NCBI GenBank assembly: GCA_046758905.1
Contig: JBHIBC010000096.1
Span: 1-8,733, forward strand
Source of the DNA: JBHIBC01 sp046758905
GTDB taxonomy: Bacteria; Acidobacteriota; Polarisedimenticolia; Gp22-AA2
DNA: 8,733 bases
Reading direction: 5' to 3'
A program made the translations under genes and the position numbers. The first letter of the stretch is position 1; each line of letters opens with the position of its first letter. The notes beneath the pieces are model-generated. The model had not been told where the DNA came from. It searched no databases and saw only the letters and a list, made by a program, of their open reading frames with translations. Positions 1 to 6,340 of this stretch are shown here, piece after piece.

Positions 1-315
1 GAACCGCGGCAGGGTGCGGCGCAGCGTGAGGCGGTGCGCCGCGCGGCTGTCGAGGAGCGGGTAGGGGCGGTACGGCGCGAGCGTCATCGGTGCGTAGGCG
101 AACAGCGCCCCGCCCCGCCGCCGCTCTCCGCCCCGGCGCCACAGCCGCATCCGCGCGCGGGTCTCCTCGCTCGACCTGAGGAGGTTCACCGGCGACACCG
201 GTCCCACGCACCAGGCGATGCAGGCCCCCTCCTTGAGGAAGCGCTCCGCCAGATGGTGTCCTCCCACCCGGATCGGCCCGCCCGGCGCGAAGTGCTCCCA
301 CATCAACACCTTCAT
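1..315 (-). CDS. Probable glycosyltransferase, N-terminal fragment (runs off the left edge)
   Basis: An open frame of 105 codons starts at the ATG at 315-313 and stays open to base 1, so the C-terminal part is outside the window. It begins MKVLMWEHFAPGGPIRVGGH, followed by an AERFLKEGACIAWCVGP stretch. A beta strand, then a Gly/Pro loop ending in a His, then an alpha helix (LAERFLKEG) and a second strand (IAWCVGPVSP) is the usual start of a GT-B glycosyltransferase that assembles polysaccharide repeat units. A later FAYAPMTLAPYRPYPLL segment (about residues 70-90) resembles the second half of such N-terminal domains. Its ATG overlaps the TGA of the preceding oxidoreductase gene (ATGA), which implies translational coupling and membership of the same operon. 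The upstream G-rich stretch is only a weak ribosome site, which fits coupling. A start at the ATG of Met5 (303) is possible but less likely. The glycosyltransferase assignment rests on the N-terminal pattern only, because the nucleotide-sugar-binding domain is not visible; donor and acceptor are unknown. Confidence 0.75.
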   Translation of the reverse strand, partial: MKVLMWEHFAPGGPIRVGGHHLAERFLKEGACIAWCVGPVSPVNLLRSSEETRARMRLWRRGGERRRGGALFAYAPMTLAPYRPYPLLDSRAAHRLTLRRTLPRF

Positions 316-2516
316 CTCTGACCCCGGACCGCACGGTCGAGGAGGAAGGTGGCGCGCGTCGCCGACTCGATCTCGTCGAGCGAGATGATCCCTCCGCCCT
401 CGCCGCGCAGCGCCCGCCCGATCGCCTCCCACTGCGCCGCGATCCCCTTGTCCTGTCGACCGAGGTCGAGGGAGCCACCGACCCGGCCGTACACCGCGAG
501 GCTGCGAAAATCGTCCAGGACGACGGCCGACCCGCCGCGGAAGATCTCCAGACGCTCCTTGGGAAGGCCGGGGTCCCCGAGCCCGGTGTAGACCAGGACG
601 CCCCGAGACCCGCACGCGAAGTCGAGGCGCGCGGCGAAGGAATCGCTCCGGACGACGTCGACGCCGTCGGATGGCAGGGCCCCGGCCTCCACCGAAACCA
701 GGGCCCCGCCCATCAGGTGCAGAAGCAGATCGACGAAGTGACAGCACTCCCCCAGGATCCGCCCGCCCCCCTGCTCCGGATCCTGCGTCCAGTGGGCGCG
801 CGGCACGGCGCCGGCGTTCACCCGGTAGACGGCGAGGACCGGGCCGGACAGGCGCGACAGCACCTCCCGCAGCCGCTCGGTCAGGGGGCTGTAGCGGCGG
901 TTGAACCCGACCGCCAGCAGTCGCCGGGCCCGCCGGGCCTCCGCCAGCAACGCGTCGAGCTCCGCCTCGTCGAGACACAGCGGCTTCTCCACCAGGACGT
1001 GCTTGCCCGCGCGCAATGCCTCGAGGGCCTGGGCCGCGTGCAGGTGATGGCGCGTGCCGATCAGGACGAGATCGACTTCGGGGTCGTCCAGGATCCCCCG
1101 GGGATCCGTGGACGCCTTTGGTATGCGGAACCGCCGGGCCGCCTCGCGCGCGCTCAGCGGCGTCCCGGTGACCACCCCCCGCAGCGCGAAATCCCGACGG
1201 CCGCGTAGGGCCGGGAGGTGAGCGCCGCGGACGAAGGCGCCGGCCCCGATGAGCCCGACCCCGATCGCGCCCCTCGAGTCCGGCAGCGGATCGAATCCTG
1301 GCCGCGGCCGCCCCGAGCCCTCCGGCGTCCCGTCCTCGACGAGCCGGACGGGCGCGGCCGCCGCCCTCGGCGCAACGGGATCGCCCGCGCCGAGCCCACC
1401 GTAGGTCAGGACCACGCCGAGCGGCCGGCCCTCCCGCCCCTCGACGTCCAGGGCCGCGTACGCGGCGGGGGCCTCCTCGATCGGGAAGACCCGGTCGATG
1501 AGCGGCCTGACGCGCACCCGGCCGTCGCGAATCAGATCCAGGAAGGCAGCCAGGTTCCTGTTCTCCGTCCAGCGCACGTAGGCGAAGGGATAATCGACGC
1601 CCTTCTCCTCGTAGGCCGGGTCGTACCGCCCCGGCCCGTAGGAGGTGCTGATCAGCAGGTCGAGCTCCTTCTCGTACATGAGGGACCGATCGAGGCTCAT
1701 CCCGACGGCCCCGACGACCGTCACGTTCCCCTTCCGTCGGCAGAGGCGCATCGCGAGGTGGAGCACCTCGGAGCCGGGAGAGGCGGCGCACACCAGGACG
1801 GAGTCGGCGAGCCCCCCGCCCGTGGCGCGCGGCACCTCCTCCATGGGATCGCGCGCGGCCAGGTCGAACGCCTCGATCCCGAGGGCGCGGCAACGGGCGC
1901 CGCGCCCCGGGTCGATGTCGAAGCCGATCACCCGGGCGCCCGCCGCCCTCAGGATCTGGGCGGTGAGGTTGCCGATCAGCCCCAGCCCCAGCACCACCGC
2001 GCACTCCCCGATCGCGATGCCCGACCGCCGCACCGCCTGCAGCGCGATCGCCCCCGGGGTCGCGAACGACGCTTCGTCGAGCGGCACCCCTCGCGGCACC
2101 GGCACGACCAGGTTGCGCGGCACCGCGATCCACTCGGCGTGCGAGGCGTACCCGGCCCCGGCGCAGGCGACGCTGGTGCCGGGCGGCAGGTCGGCGACCC
2201 CGCGGCCGACCGCGCGGACCGTCCCGGCCGCCGCGTAGCCCGGCGCCAGGGGCGGCGCCTCCTCGCGCGCCCGGATCCGGGACAGCACGCCGGCGGCGCC
2301 CTCCCCGCGCAGCACCTCCATCGCCCGGCGGATCCTCGCCGGATCGGTCGCGTCCCGGAGCAGCGAGCGTCCCGCCGTGGCACCGAGCGAGGCGCGCTCG
2401 GTCCCCGCGCTGAGCACGGAGTGGGAGGTGCGCACCAGCACGCGCCCCGGCTCTGCGCGCGGCACCGCCACCTCCTCGACGATCGCCCTCCCGCCGACCA
2501 TCAGGACCTGCTTCAT
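312..2516 (-). CDS. Two-domain oxidoreductase: zinc-less medium-chain dehydrogenase fused to Gfo/Idh/MocA
   Basis: A protein of 734 residues with two NAD(P)-binding units. Residues 1-372 form a medium-chain dehydrogenase/reductase (MDR) domain with a GLGLIG nucleotide motif at 177-182. A family-specific block runs from about 289 to 340 and includes SYGPGRYDPAYEEKG and YVRWTENRN. The Cys and His that bind catalytic zinc in alcohol dehydrogenases appear replaced (SAGTE at 36-40, PGYAAAG at 92-98), and the structural-zinc cysteine cluster is missing. A Pro/Ala/Gly-rich linker (about 375-416) leads to a Gfo/Idh/MocA domain with GLIGAGAF (421-428), the VEKPL motif (509-513, Lys511 probably catalytic) and GECCHFVDLLLHLMGG (589-604, His593 and Asp596). 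Such fusions are annotated in polysaccharide loci, commonly beside heparinase II/III genes, as here; a sugar substrate is likely but unknown. The start is set by the ATGA overlap with the heparinase gene and a GGGAGGGG ribosome site 4 bases upstream. A longer in-frame extension to 2804 would lie inside the heparinase gene and is rejected. Confidence 0.93.
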   Translation of the reverse strand: MKQVLMVGGRAIVEEVAVPRAEPGRVLVRTSHSVLSAGTERASLGATAGRSLLRDATDPARIRRAMEVLRGEGAAGVLSRIRAREEAPPLAPGYAAAGTVRAVGRGVADLPPGTSVACAGAGYASHAEWIAVPRNLVVPVPRGVPLDEASFATPGAIALQAVRRSGIAIGECAVVLGLGLIGNLTAQILRAAGARVIGFDIDPGRGARCRALGIEAFDLAARDPMEEVPRATGGGLADSVLVCAASPGSEVLHLAMRLCRRKGNVTVVGAVGMSLDRSLMYEKELDLLISTSYGPGRYDPAYEEKGVDYPFAYVRWTENRNLAAFLDLIRDGRVRVRPLIDRVFPIEEAPAAYAALDVEGREGRPLGVVLTYGGLGAGDPVAPRAAAAPVRLVEDGTPEGSGRPRPGFDPLPDSRGAIGVGLIGAGAFVRGAHLPALRGRRDFALRGVVTGTPLSAREAARRFRIPKASTDPRGILDDPEVDLVLIGTRHHLHAAQALEALRAGKHVLVEKPLCLDEAELDALLAEARRARRLLAVGFNRRYSPLTERLREVLSRLSGPVLAVYRVNAGAVPRAHWTQDPEQGGGRILGECCHFVDLLLHLMGGALVSVEAGALPSDGVDVVRSDSFAARLDFACGSRGVLVYTGLGDPGLPKERLEIFRGGSAVVLDDFRSLAVYGRVGGSLDLGRQDKGIAAQWEAIGRALRGEGGGIISLDEIESATRATFLLDRAVRGQR

Positions 2517-4591
2517 CGCGCCCCTCCCGGGGGGCTCTCCCGTCGCCGCCCGGCCTCCCGCCCGGGCGCGATCGCGAAGCGGACGGTGATCGGCAGGGCC
2601 CCCGTCCACTCGAAGTGCACGCGGGACGAGGACTCGACCCGCCCGTAGGAGCACGAGAAACTGTCCGCCTCGACCCGCCCCTCGGCCCCCTCGGGCAGCG
2701 CGACCGCCCGGATCTCGAAACCTACCTCGCCGACACGGCACCGGGCGGTCCGGCCGTCGGCGTCCATCTCCGCCTCGCACCGGGGATCCAGGTGGAAGAA
2801 CCACTCCAGCCGGTGGCGGTGGTGGCCCACCAGGTGGTCCTCGATGACGAACCGACGCGTCCTCTTGTTGAGGAGGAGGACGCGCCGATGCAGTACCGGC
2901 GCGTCCAGACGCAGGTAGCCCCGGTGTTCGGCCTCGACCAGGTCGAACCCCTGCCGCGACGCGAAGCGGAGGATCGCGGGGGCGTCGACGCCGGGCAGGC
3001 GGAACGGCTCCGCCGGCAGCGGGTTGATCTCCTCGCCGTCCACCCGCACCGTGTTGTGCGCGGCGGTCGCGCGGAATCGGTCGCGCAGGCCCAGGTTCGA
3101 GGTGTAGGCCCCGACCCCGGGGTCGACCACGAGGTCCTCCCCCGCGGCTTGGATCTCCACCGACAGGGTGTCGTTGTGGGCGTGCGCCCCGGACCCCTCC
3201 AGGCCGACCGTGCCGGCGTCGAGGATCGCGTAGAGGTCGTCGGCCCTGAGGATGGCCACGCGCCCCCGGGGGTAATGCGCCCCGGTGATGCTCACGCGCC
3301 CCCCCTCAGGGCGGCGCTCCAGCATGCGGACGAATCGCTCGCCGAAGAACCAGAAGGCCTCCTCCCACCGCCCGCCGGCGAGCGTCATCAGGGCGCGGTC
3401 GCCGAAGGCGCACGCCGAGACCGCCAGGAGGTGGCGATGGTCCCGGCGGTCGGCGCCGTACTCGCCCAGCACCTGAAGCCGGCCGTCGTCGTTGTCGCCT
3501 ATCTGCGGGGCCAGCCCGTTCGGCTTGGTGTAGTGGGCCACGAAATCCACCCGGGCCCGTACCACATCGCCCAGATCGGGCAGGTCGAATCCGGAACGGC
3601 CCGCGAGGACGAGAGCCGTGAGCAGCATCTCGGTGGTCAGGCGGTGGTAGGGCACCGAGGCCTCGTAATCCACCCCGTCGGCGTAGGTCTGCCTCCGGCT
3701 CTCCCTGACGATCTCCGCAACCGCCGTCCCCTTCCAGACGTCGGCGTCGGGCGCCCCTCGGAACAGGATCCCGATGAACAGCAACCCGACGAGATCCGCC
3801 AGGTAGTGGTTGCTGGTGGCCGGGACGTCGCGCTCGAGGTTCGCCGCGATGAATCGGCCGTGGGCGAACAGCGAGCGGAAGAGGAGCGAGGCCGTCTCGC
3901 GGTCCGCCAGGATCTCGTCCCGGAAGAACCCGTAGGCCCAGATCCAGTTGACCGCACGGATCGCGACGTCCATCGTACAGGTCCAGTTCACGCCCCGGGC
4001 CGTGCGGTTGGAGCGCACCCAGTCGAGAAGCTGCGAGCGGAACTCCTCGTAGTAGCGACCATCGCCGGACAGCCAGGAGGCCTGTCCGAGGCAGGGGAGG
4101 TGCTGAAAGCGCGACAGCTCCCAGGGCACCTTCACGTCCCAGCCGCGGCCGAACTCCCTGCGCACCGCCTCCTGCAGGTCTGCGTAGTAGGCGCCGCTCT
4201 CCCAGCGCCGCCCCGACTTGAAATCGACATGCCAAGGCAGCCGCGCTCCGAGGTCGACCGGCCCCGACCCCAGGAGGTCGAAGCGATGGGCACAGATCCG
4301 CTCCGCCTCCCTCAGGATGCGGGCCTTCCTGCGGGGGTGCCGGGTTTCGAAGAACTCCGCCGCGTAGGCACGCGGGATGTCGACGACGAACAGCCGCCGC
4401 CTCTCCCGCGCCGCAGCGGCGAGGAACTCCTCGAACGTCCCGTACCTGCCCCCCAGGGCGCCGAGCAGCTCGTTCTCCGACGGCAGGGCGTACCGCGTCA
4501 GGTCGCGCAGCCGCCGGACGGCGCGCCCGACGCGGTGCCCGAGGCCGCGGGCGGCGGCCACCGGCTCCCGGATCGCGCGGGTCAGCTCCAT
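2513..4591 (-). CDS. Heparinase II/III-family protein (polysaccharide lyase fold)
   Basis: A protein of 692 residues. The N-terminal half is the alpha-helical toroid of heparinase II/III-like lyases: PWHVDFKSGRRW (119-130), VNWTCTMDVAIRAVNWIWAY (201-220), SNHYLADLVGLL (260-271), SVPYHRLTTEM (312-322) and GDNDDGR (365-371). The C-terminal half is the beta-sandwich domain: HAHNDTLSVEI (470-480), VVDPGVGAYT (488-497) and TAAHNTVRVDGEE (509-521). Using residue roles I recall for Pedobacter heparinase II, His262, Tyr315 and His470 match catalytic residues and His472, Asp490 and His512 the metal ligands, so the active site looks intact. The family cleaves uronic-acid-containing glycans by beta-elimination. 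The N-terminus is Arg-rich with no hydrophobic segment, so I see no signal peptide, which suggests a cytoplasmic role in synthesis or editing rather than degradation of external glycan. Its ATG overlaps the end of the glycosyltransferase gene by 10 bases, and an AGGAGG lies about 11 bases upstream of it. The stop overlaps the oxidoreductase start (ATGA). Substrate unknown. Confidence 0.93.
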   Translation of the reverse strand: MELTRAIREPVAAARGLGHRVGRAVRRLRDLTRYALPSENELLGALGGRYGTFEEFLAAAARERRRLFVVDIPRAYAAEFFETRHPRRKARILREAERICAHRFDLLGSGPVDLGARLPWHVDFKSGRRWESGAYYADLQEAVRREFGRGWDVKVPWELSRFQHLPCLGQASWLSGDGRYYEEFRSQLLDWVRSNRTARGVNWTCTMDVAIRAVNWIWAYGFFRDEILADRETASLLFRSLFAHGRFIAANLERDVPATSNHYLADLVGLLFIGILFRGAPDADVWKGTAVAEIVRESRRQTYADGVDYEASVPYHRLTTEMLLTALVLAGRSGFDLPDLGDVVRARVDFVAHYTKPNGLAPQIGDNDDGRLQVLGEYGADRRDHRHLLAVSACAFGDRALMTLAGGRWEEAFWFFGERFVRMLERRPEGGRVSITGAHYPRGRVAILRADDLYAILDAGTVGLEGSGAHAHNDTLSVEIQAAGEDLVVDPGVGAYTSNLGLRDRFRATAAHNTVRVDGEEINPLPAEPFRLPGVDAPAILRFASRQGFDLVEAEHRGYLRLDAPVLHRRVLLLNKRTRRFVIEDHLVGHHRHRLEWFFHLDPRCEAEMDADGRTARCRVGEVGFEIRAVALPEGAEGRVEADSFSCSYGRVESSSRVHFEWTGALPITVRFAIAPGREAGRRRESPPGGAR
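2521..2528 (-). promoter_or_regulatory. Ribosome-binding site of the two-domain oxidoreductase
   Basis: GGGAGGGG on the minus strand lies 4 bases before the ATG at 2516, inside the last codons of the heparinase-like gene. It argues for 2516 rather than the in-frame codon at 2804. Confidence 0.55.
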
Positions 4592-6204
4592 CGCACCAGG
4601 TCCCTCCTCCGAAGCTCCGAGACGAGACCGCGAACGTGAGCGTCCCAGGTGTGACGCTCGAGCGCCCGGCGGCGGGCCTGCGCCCCCAGCCTGGAGCGGA
4701 GGTCCGGATCGTCGAGCAGAGCGATGATCGCGCGCGCCAGCGCCGCCTCGTCGCCGGGAGGCACCAGCAGCGCGGTCCGTCCGTCCTCCAGCACCTCGCC
4801 GATCTGCTCCAGGTCGCTCGCCACGATGCCGCGCCCCATCGCCATGTACTCGAACAGCTTGGTCGGCGACCCGAAGAACCGGGTGCCGTCGGGGTTCGGC
4901 ACGTGCGGCGAGACCAGGATGTCCATCGCCGCGAGGTGCTCCGGTCCGGACTCCTGCGGCACGAGACCGGTGAAGGTCGCGGCCCGGACACCCTCACGCG
5001 CCAGGATCGCCTCGGCCTCCGCCCGCTGCGCCCCGTCACCGACGAACAGGAAGCGGGCCTCCGGGCGTGATCGCGCGATCCTGGCGGCGGCGCGGGCGAG
5101 GATCGCGGCGCCGTGCCAGACGCCGAAGGTTCCGATGAACCCCACCACGGTCCGGCCCCCAAGTCCCCACCGGCGGCGCACCGCGCCGCCGTCGAGATCG
5201 GGACGGAAGCGCGCCGGGTCGACCCCGTTCGGCCGGACGACGACCCGATCCGGCTCGACGCCCCGACCGATCAGCGCGTCGCGGAGCACGCTCGAGACCA
5301 CCGTGATCAGATCGGCGTGGCGGACGTTGACCTCCTCCAGGCCGGCGAAGATGGAGCGCAGGCGGTAGGGCCGGTCCCAGTGATCGGTGATCCAGACCTC
5401 CGACCCGTTGTACTCCAGGACGAACGGGACCCGGAGCCGGCGGGACAGCACGACGCCCGCGTGGTTTCCCGGGTCGAACCGCTGGTAGATCAGGTCGGCC
5501 GGCCGCGTCCCGAGGATCTTCCCGGCGGCGCGCTCGAAGCGCAGCGAGTGGGCGAAATGGGGTACCTCGCGGCAGACGTTGCACAGGCGCCCCTGGGGGA
5601 CGACGTGGATCGGGTGCCGGCCGGGATCGATGAGCCCCGGCGGCGAGGTGCCGATGAAGAAGAGATCGGCGCCGGCGGCCCGAAAGCCGGCCGCCACCCC
5701 GGCGGTGTGGGCCACCGACCCGCCCGCCGGGACGCCGCTCCACAGATCGGTGCGCAGGTAGCAGACCCGCCTGCCCGCCGCCGGGCGAGGCGGGCGCCGG
5801 ATCGCGCGCCGCAGGCGCCCGATCCGGGCGACGGTGCGGGCCAGGACCCAGGCGCTCGCTCCGAGCCCCGCGACGTACCCCGGCAGGTCACGGGCGAGGA
5901 ACCTCGCCGGGGAGAGGACCATCTCGGCGCCGTCGAGATCGACTAGGCGGCTGCGGCGGGCCGGCGCGAGCGCTCCCAGTGCCTGCAGTCGAATCAGCTT
6001 GTGATGCGCGTCGATTCGGTCGCTCAGCACGATGAACTCGTCGGCCCCTAGGCGTCTCAGACGCGTGAGCACCGCGAGAGGCGGCAGCTCCGCGACCTCC
6101 TCCCTCCTGACGGTGCGGATGCGGCGATCCGGGAATATCGCCGGCAGCTTCCTCTCCACTCCGGACGGATCCCGGACCAGCAACAGCACGGCCGCCGTCT
6201 TCAT
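4582..6204 (-). CDS. GT-B glycosyltransferase (GT4-like) with an extra N-terminal region
   Basis: A protein of 540 residues. From about residue 145 it is a GT4-like glycosyltransferase: YLRTDLWSGVPAGGSVAHTAG (149-169) is the Gly-rich acceptor-side loop. It continues with LIYQRFDPGNHAG (238-250), FVLEYNGSEVW (261-271), VRPNGVDPARFRP (323-335), VVGFIGTFGVWHG (353-365), ARFLFVGDG (383-391), and a donor-binding block GSPTKLFEYMAMGRGIVASD (445-464) with Glu452. The enzyme would transfer a sugar from a nucleotide donor to a lipid-linked intermediate at the inner face of the cytoplasmic membrane. Residues 1-140 are additional to the usual length (about 380-400). They include a strand-like FIVLSDRIDAHHKLIRLQAL segment and a moderately hydrophobic stretch near 103-128 that could associate with the membrane. 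The start at 6204 (MKTAAVLLLVRD) has a G-rich stretch (GGGGGG) 8 bases upstream and suits the promoter at 6282-6310. The frame is open to a Met codon at 6357, but that extension would overlap the ligase gene and cover the promoter. The stop overlaps the heparinase start by 10 bases. Confidence 0.92.
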   Translation of the reverse strand: MKTAAVLLLVRDPSGVERKLPAIFPDRRIRTVRREEVAELPPLAVLTRLRRLGADEFIVLSDRIDAHHKLIRLQALGALAPARRSRLVDLDGAEMVLSPARFLARDLPGYVAGLGASAWVLARTVARIGRLRRAIRRPPRPAAGRRVCYLRTDLWSGVPAGGSVAHTAGVAAGFRAAGADLFFIGTSPPGLIDPGRHPIHVVPQGRLCNVCREVPHFAHSLRFERAAGKILGTRPADLIYQRFDPGNHAGVVLSRRLRVPFVLEYNGSEVWITDHWDRPYRLRSIFAGLEEVNVRHADLITVVSSVLRDALIGRGVEPDRVVVRPNGVDPARFRPDLDGGAVRRRWGLGGRTVVGFIGTFGVWHGAAILARAAARIARSRPEARFLFVGDGAQRAEAEAILAREGVRAATFTGLVPQESGPEHLAAMDILVSPHVPNPDGTRFFGSPTKLFEYMAMGRGIVASDLEQIGEVLEDGRTALLVPPGDEAALARAIIALLDDPDLRSRLGAQARRRALERHTWDAHVRGLVSELRRRDLVRWS

Positions 6205-6260
6205 CGACTCGACCCCCCGCCGCTGAAGGCCCTCCCCGGCCGCCCTCGATGTCGAATCAT
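6201..6260 (-). CDS. Possible 19-codon leader ORF ahead of the glycosyltransferase
   Basis: An ATG at 6260-6258 opens a 19-codon frame (MIRHRGRPGRAFSGGGSSR) that ends in a TGA at 6203-6201. That stop overlaps the glycosyltransferase ATG as ATGA, the same arrangement as two of the downstream gene junctions. It lies entirely inside the predicted 5' untranslated region, starting about 15 bases after the predicted transcription start. The peptide is rich in Arg and Gly and resembles nothing I recognise. No good ribosome-binding site precedes it. In GC-rich DNA a short stop-free frame is common, so this may be chance. If translated, its role would be coupling or attenuation of the glycosyltransferase, not a protein product. 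Confidence 0.2.
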   Translation of the reverse strand: MIRHRGRPGRAFSGGGSSR

Positions 6261-6261
6261 T

Positions 6262-6273
6262 GCAAGCACTTGC
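6262..6273. promoter_or_regulatory. Small inverted repeat at the predicted transcription start
   Basis: GCAAG-CA-CTTGC is a perfect 5-2-5 inverted repeat at about +3 to +14 relative to the predicted start. Its place just downstream of the -10 box would suit a repressor operator. It is short and could be chance. Confidence 0.25.
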
Positions 6274-6281
6274 GGTGAGCC

Positions 6282-6310
6282 AATATAGTCCCGGGAGAGA
6301 TCCTTGTCCA
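6282..6310 (-). promoter_or_regulatory. Predicted sigma70-type promoter of the glycosyltransferase operon
   Basis: On the minus strand, TGGACA (6310-6305) and TATATT (6287-6282) are separated by exactly 17 bases. Each hexamer differs from the consensus (TTGACA, TATAAT) at one position. The TATATT is an AT-rich island in a strongly GC-rich window and lies in the only intergenic gap. Predicted transcription start is near 6275, giving a leader of about 70 bases before the ATG at 6204. It would drive the four overlapping genes to its left. Function is inferred from sequence alone. Confidence 0.6.
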
Positions 6311-6328
6311 CACCCCGTCGTCCCGGGA
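6289..6328. repeat. Two copies of the palindrome TCCCGGGA flanking the -35 box
   Basis: TCCCGGGA occurs at 6289-6296, inside the promoter spacer, and at 6321-6328, upstream of the -35 box. The centres are 32 bp apart, close to three helical turns; each copy is preceded by G on the plus strand. I found no other exact copy by eye in the window. Possible roles are a paired operator for a dimeric regulator or, in RNA from the ligase gene, an 8-bp hairpin with a 24-base loop followed by CUAUAUU, a weak terminator at best. Confidence 0.3.
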
Positions 6329-6340
6329 AGGCATTGTCCC

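Noticed and set aside
34..321. A 95-codon plus-strand frame at the left edge
   Set aside because: It is opposite the truncated glycosyltransferase gene (315-1), which has a coherent N-terminal pattern and an ATGA junction with its neighbour.
717..2648. Plus-strand open frames (717-1208 and 1218-2648) opposite the oxidoreductase gene
   Set aside because: Antisense shadows of a gene with two recognisable cofactor-binding domains; low-complexity composition and no motifs.
2517..2804. N-terminal extension of the two-domain oxidoreductase to the start codon at 2804
   Set aside because: The extra 96 residues are Arg/Gly/Pro-rich, lie wholly within the heparinase-like gene and match no MDR N-terminus. 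The ATG at 2516 has a ribosome site and an ATGA junction.
2615..4639. A 674-codon open frame on the plus strand opposite the heparinase-like gene
   Set aside because: It mirrors a gene with clear family motifs. Long stop-free antisense frames are normal in very GC-rich DNA, and its translation (Pro/Arg/Val/Asp-rich, no recognisable motifs) resembles no protein family.
3306..5162. A 618-codon minus-strand frame across the heparinase and glycosyltransferase genes
   Set aside because: It is a shifted reading of two well-supported genes; its sequence is Arg/Pro/Ser/Gly low complexity without motifs.
6289..6328. Rho-independent terminator after the ligase-family gene
   Set aside because: The two TCCCGGGA copies could pair, but the loop would be 24 bases and no proper U-run follows, so I list them only as a repeat.
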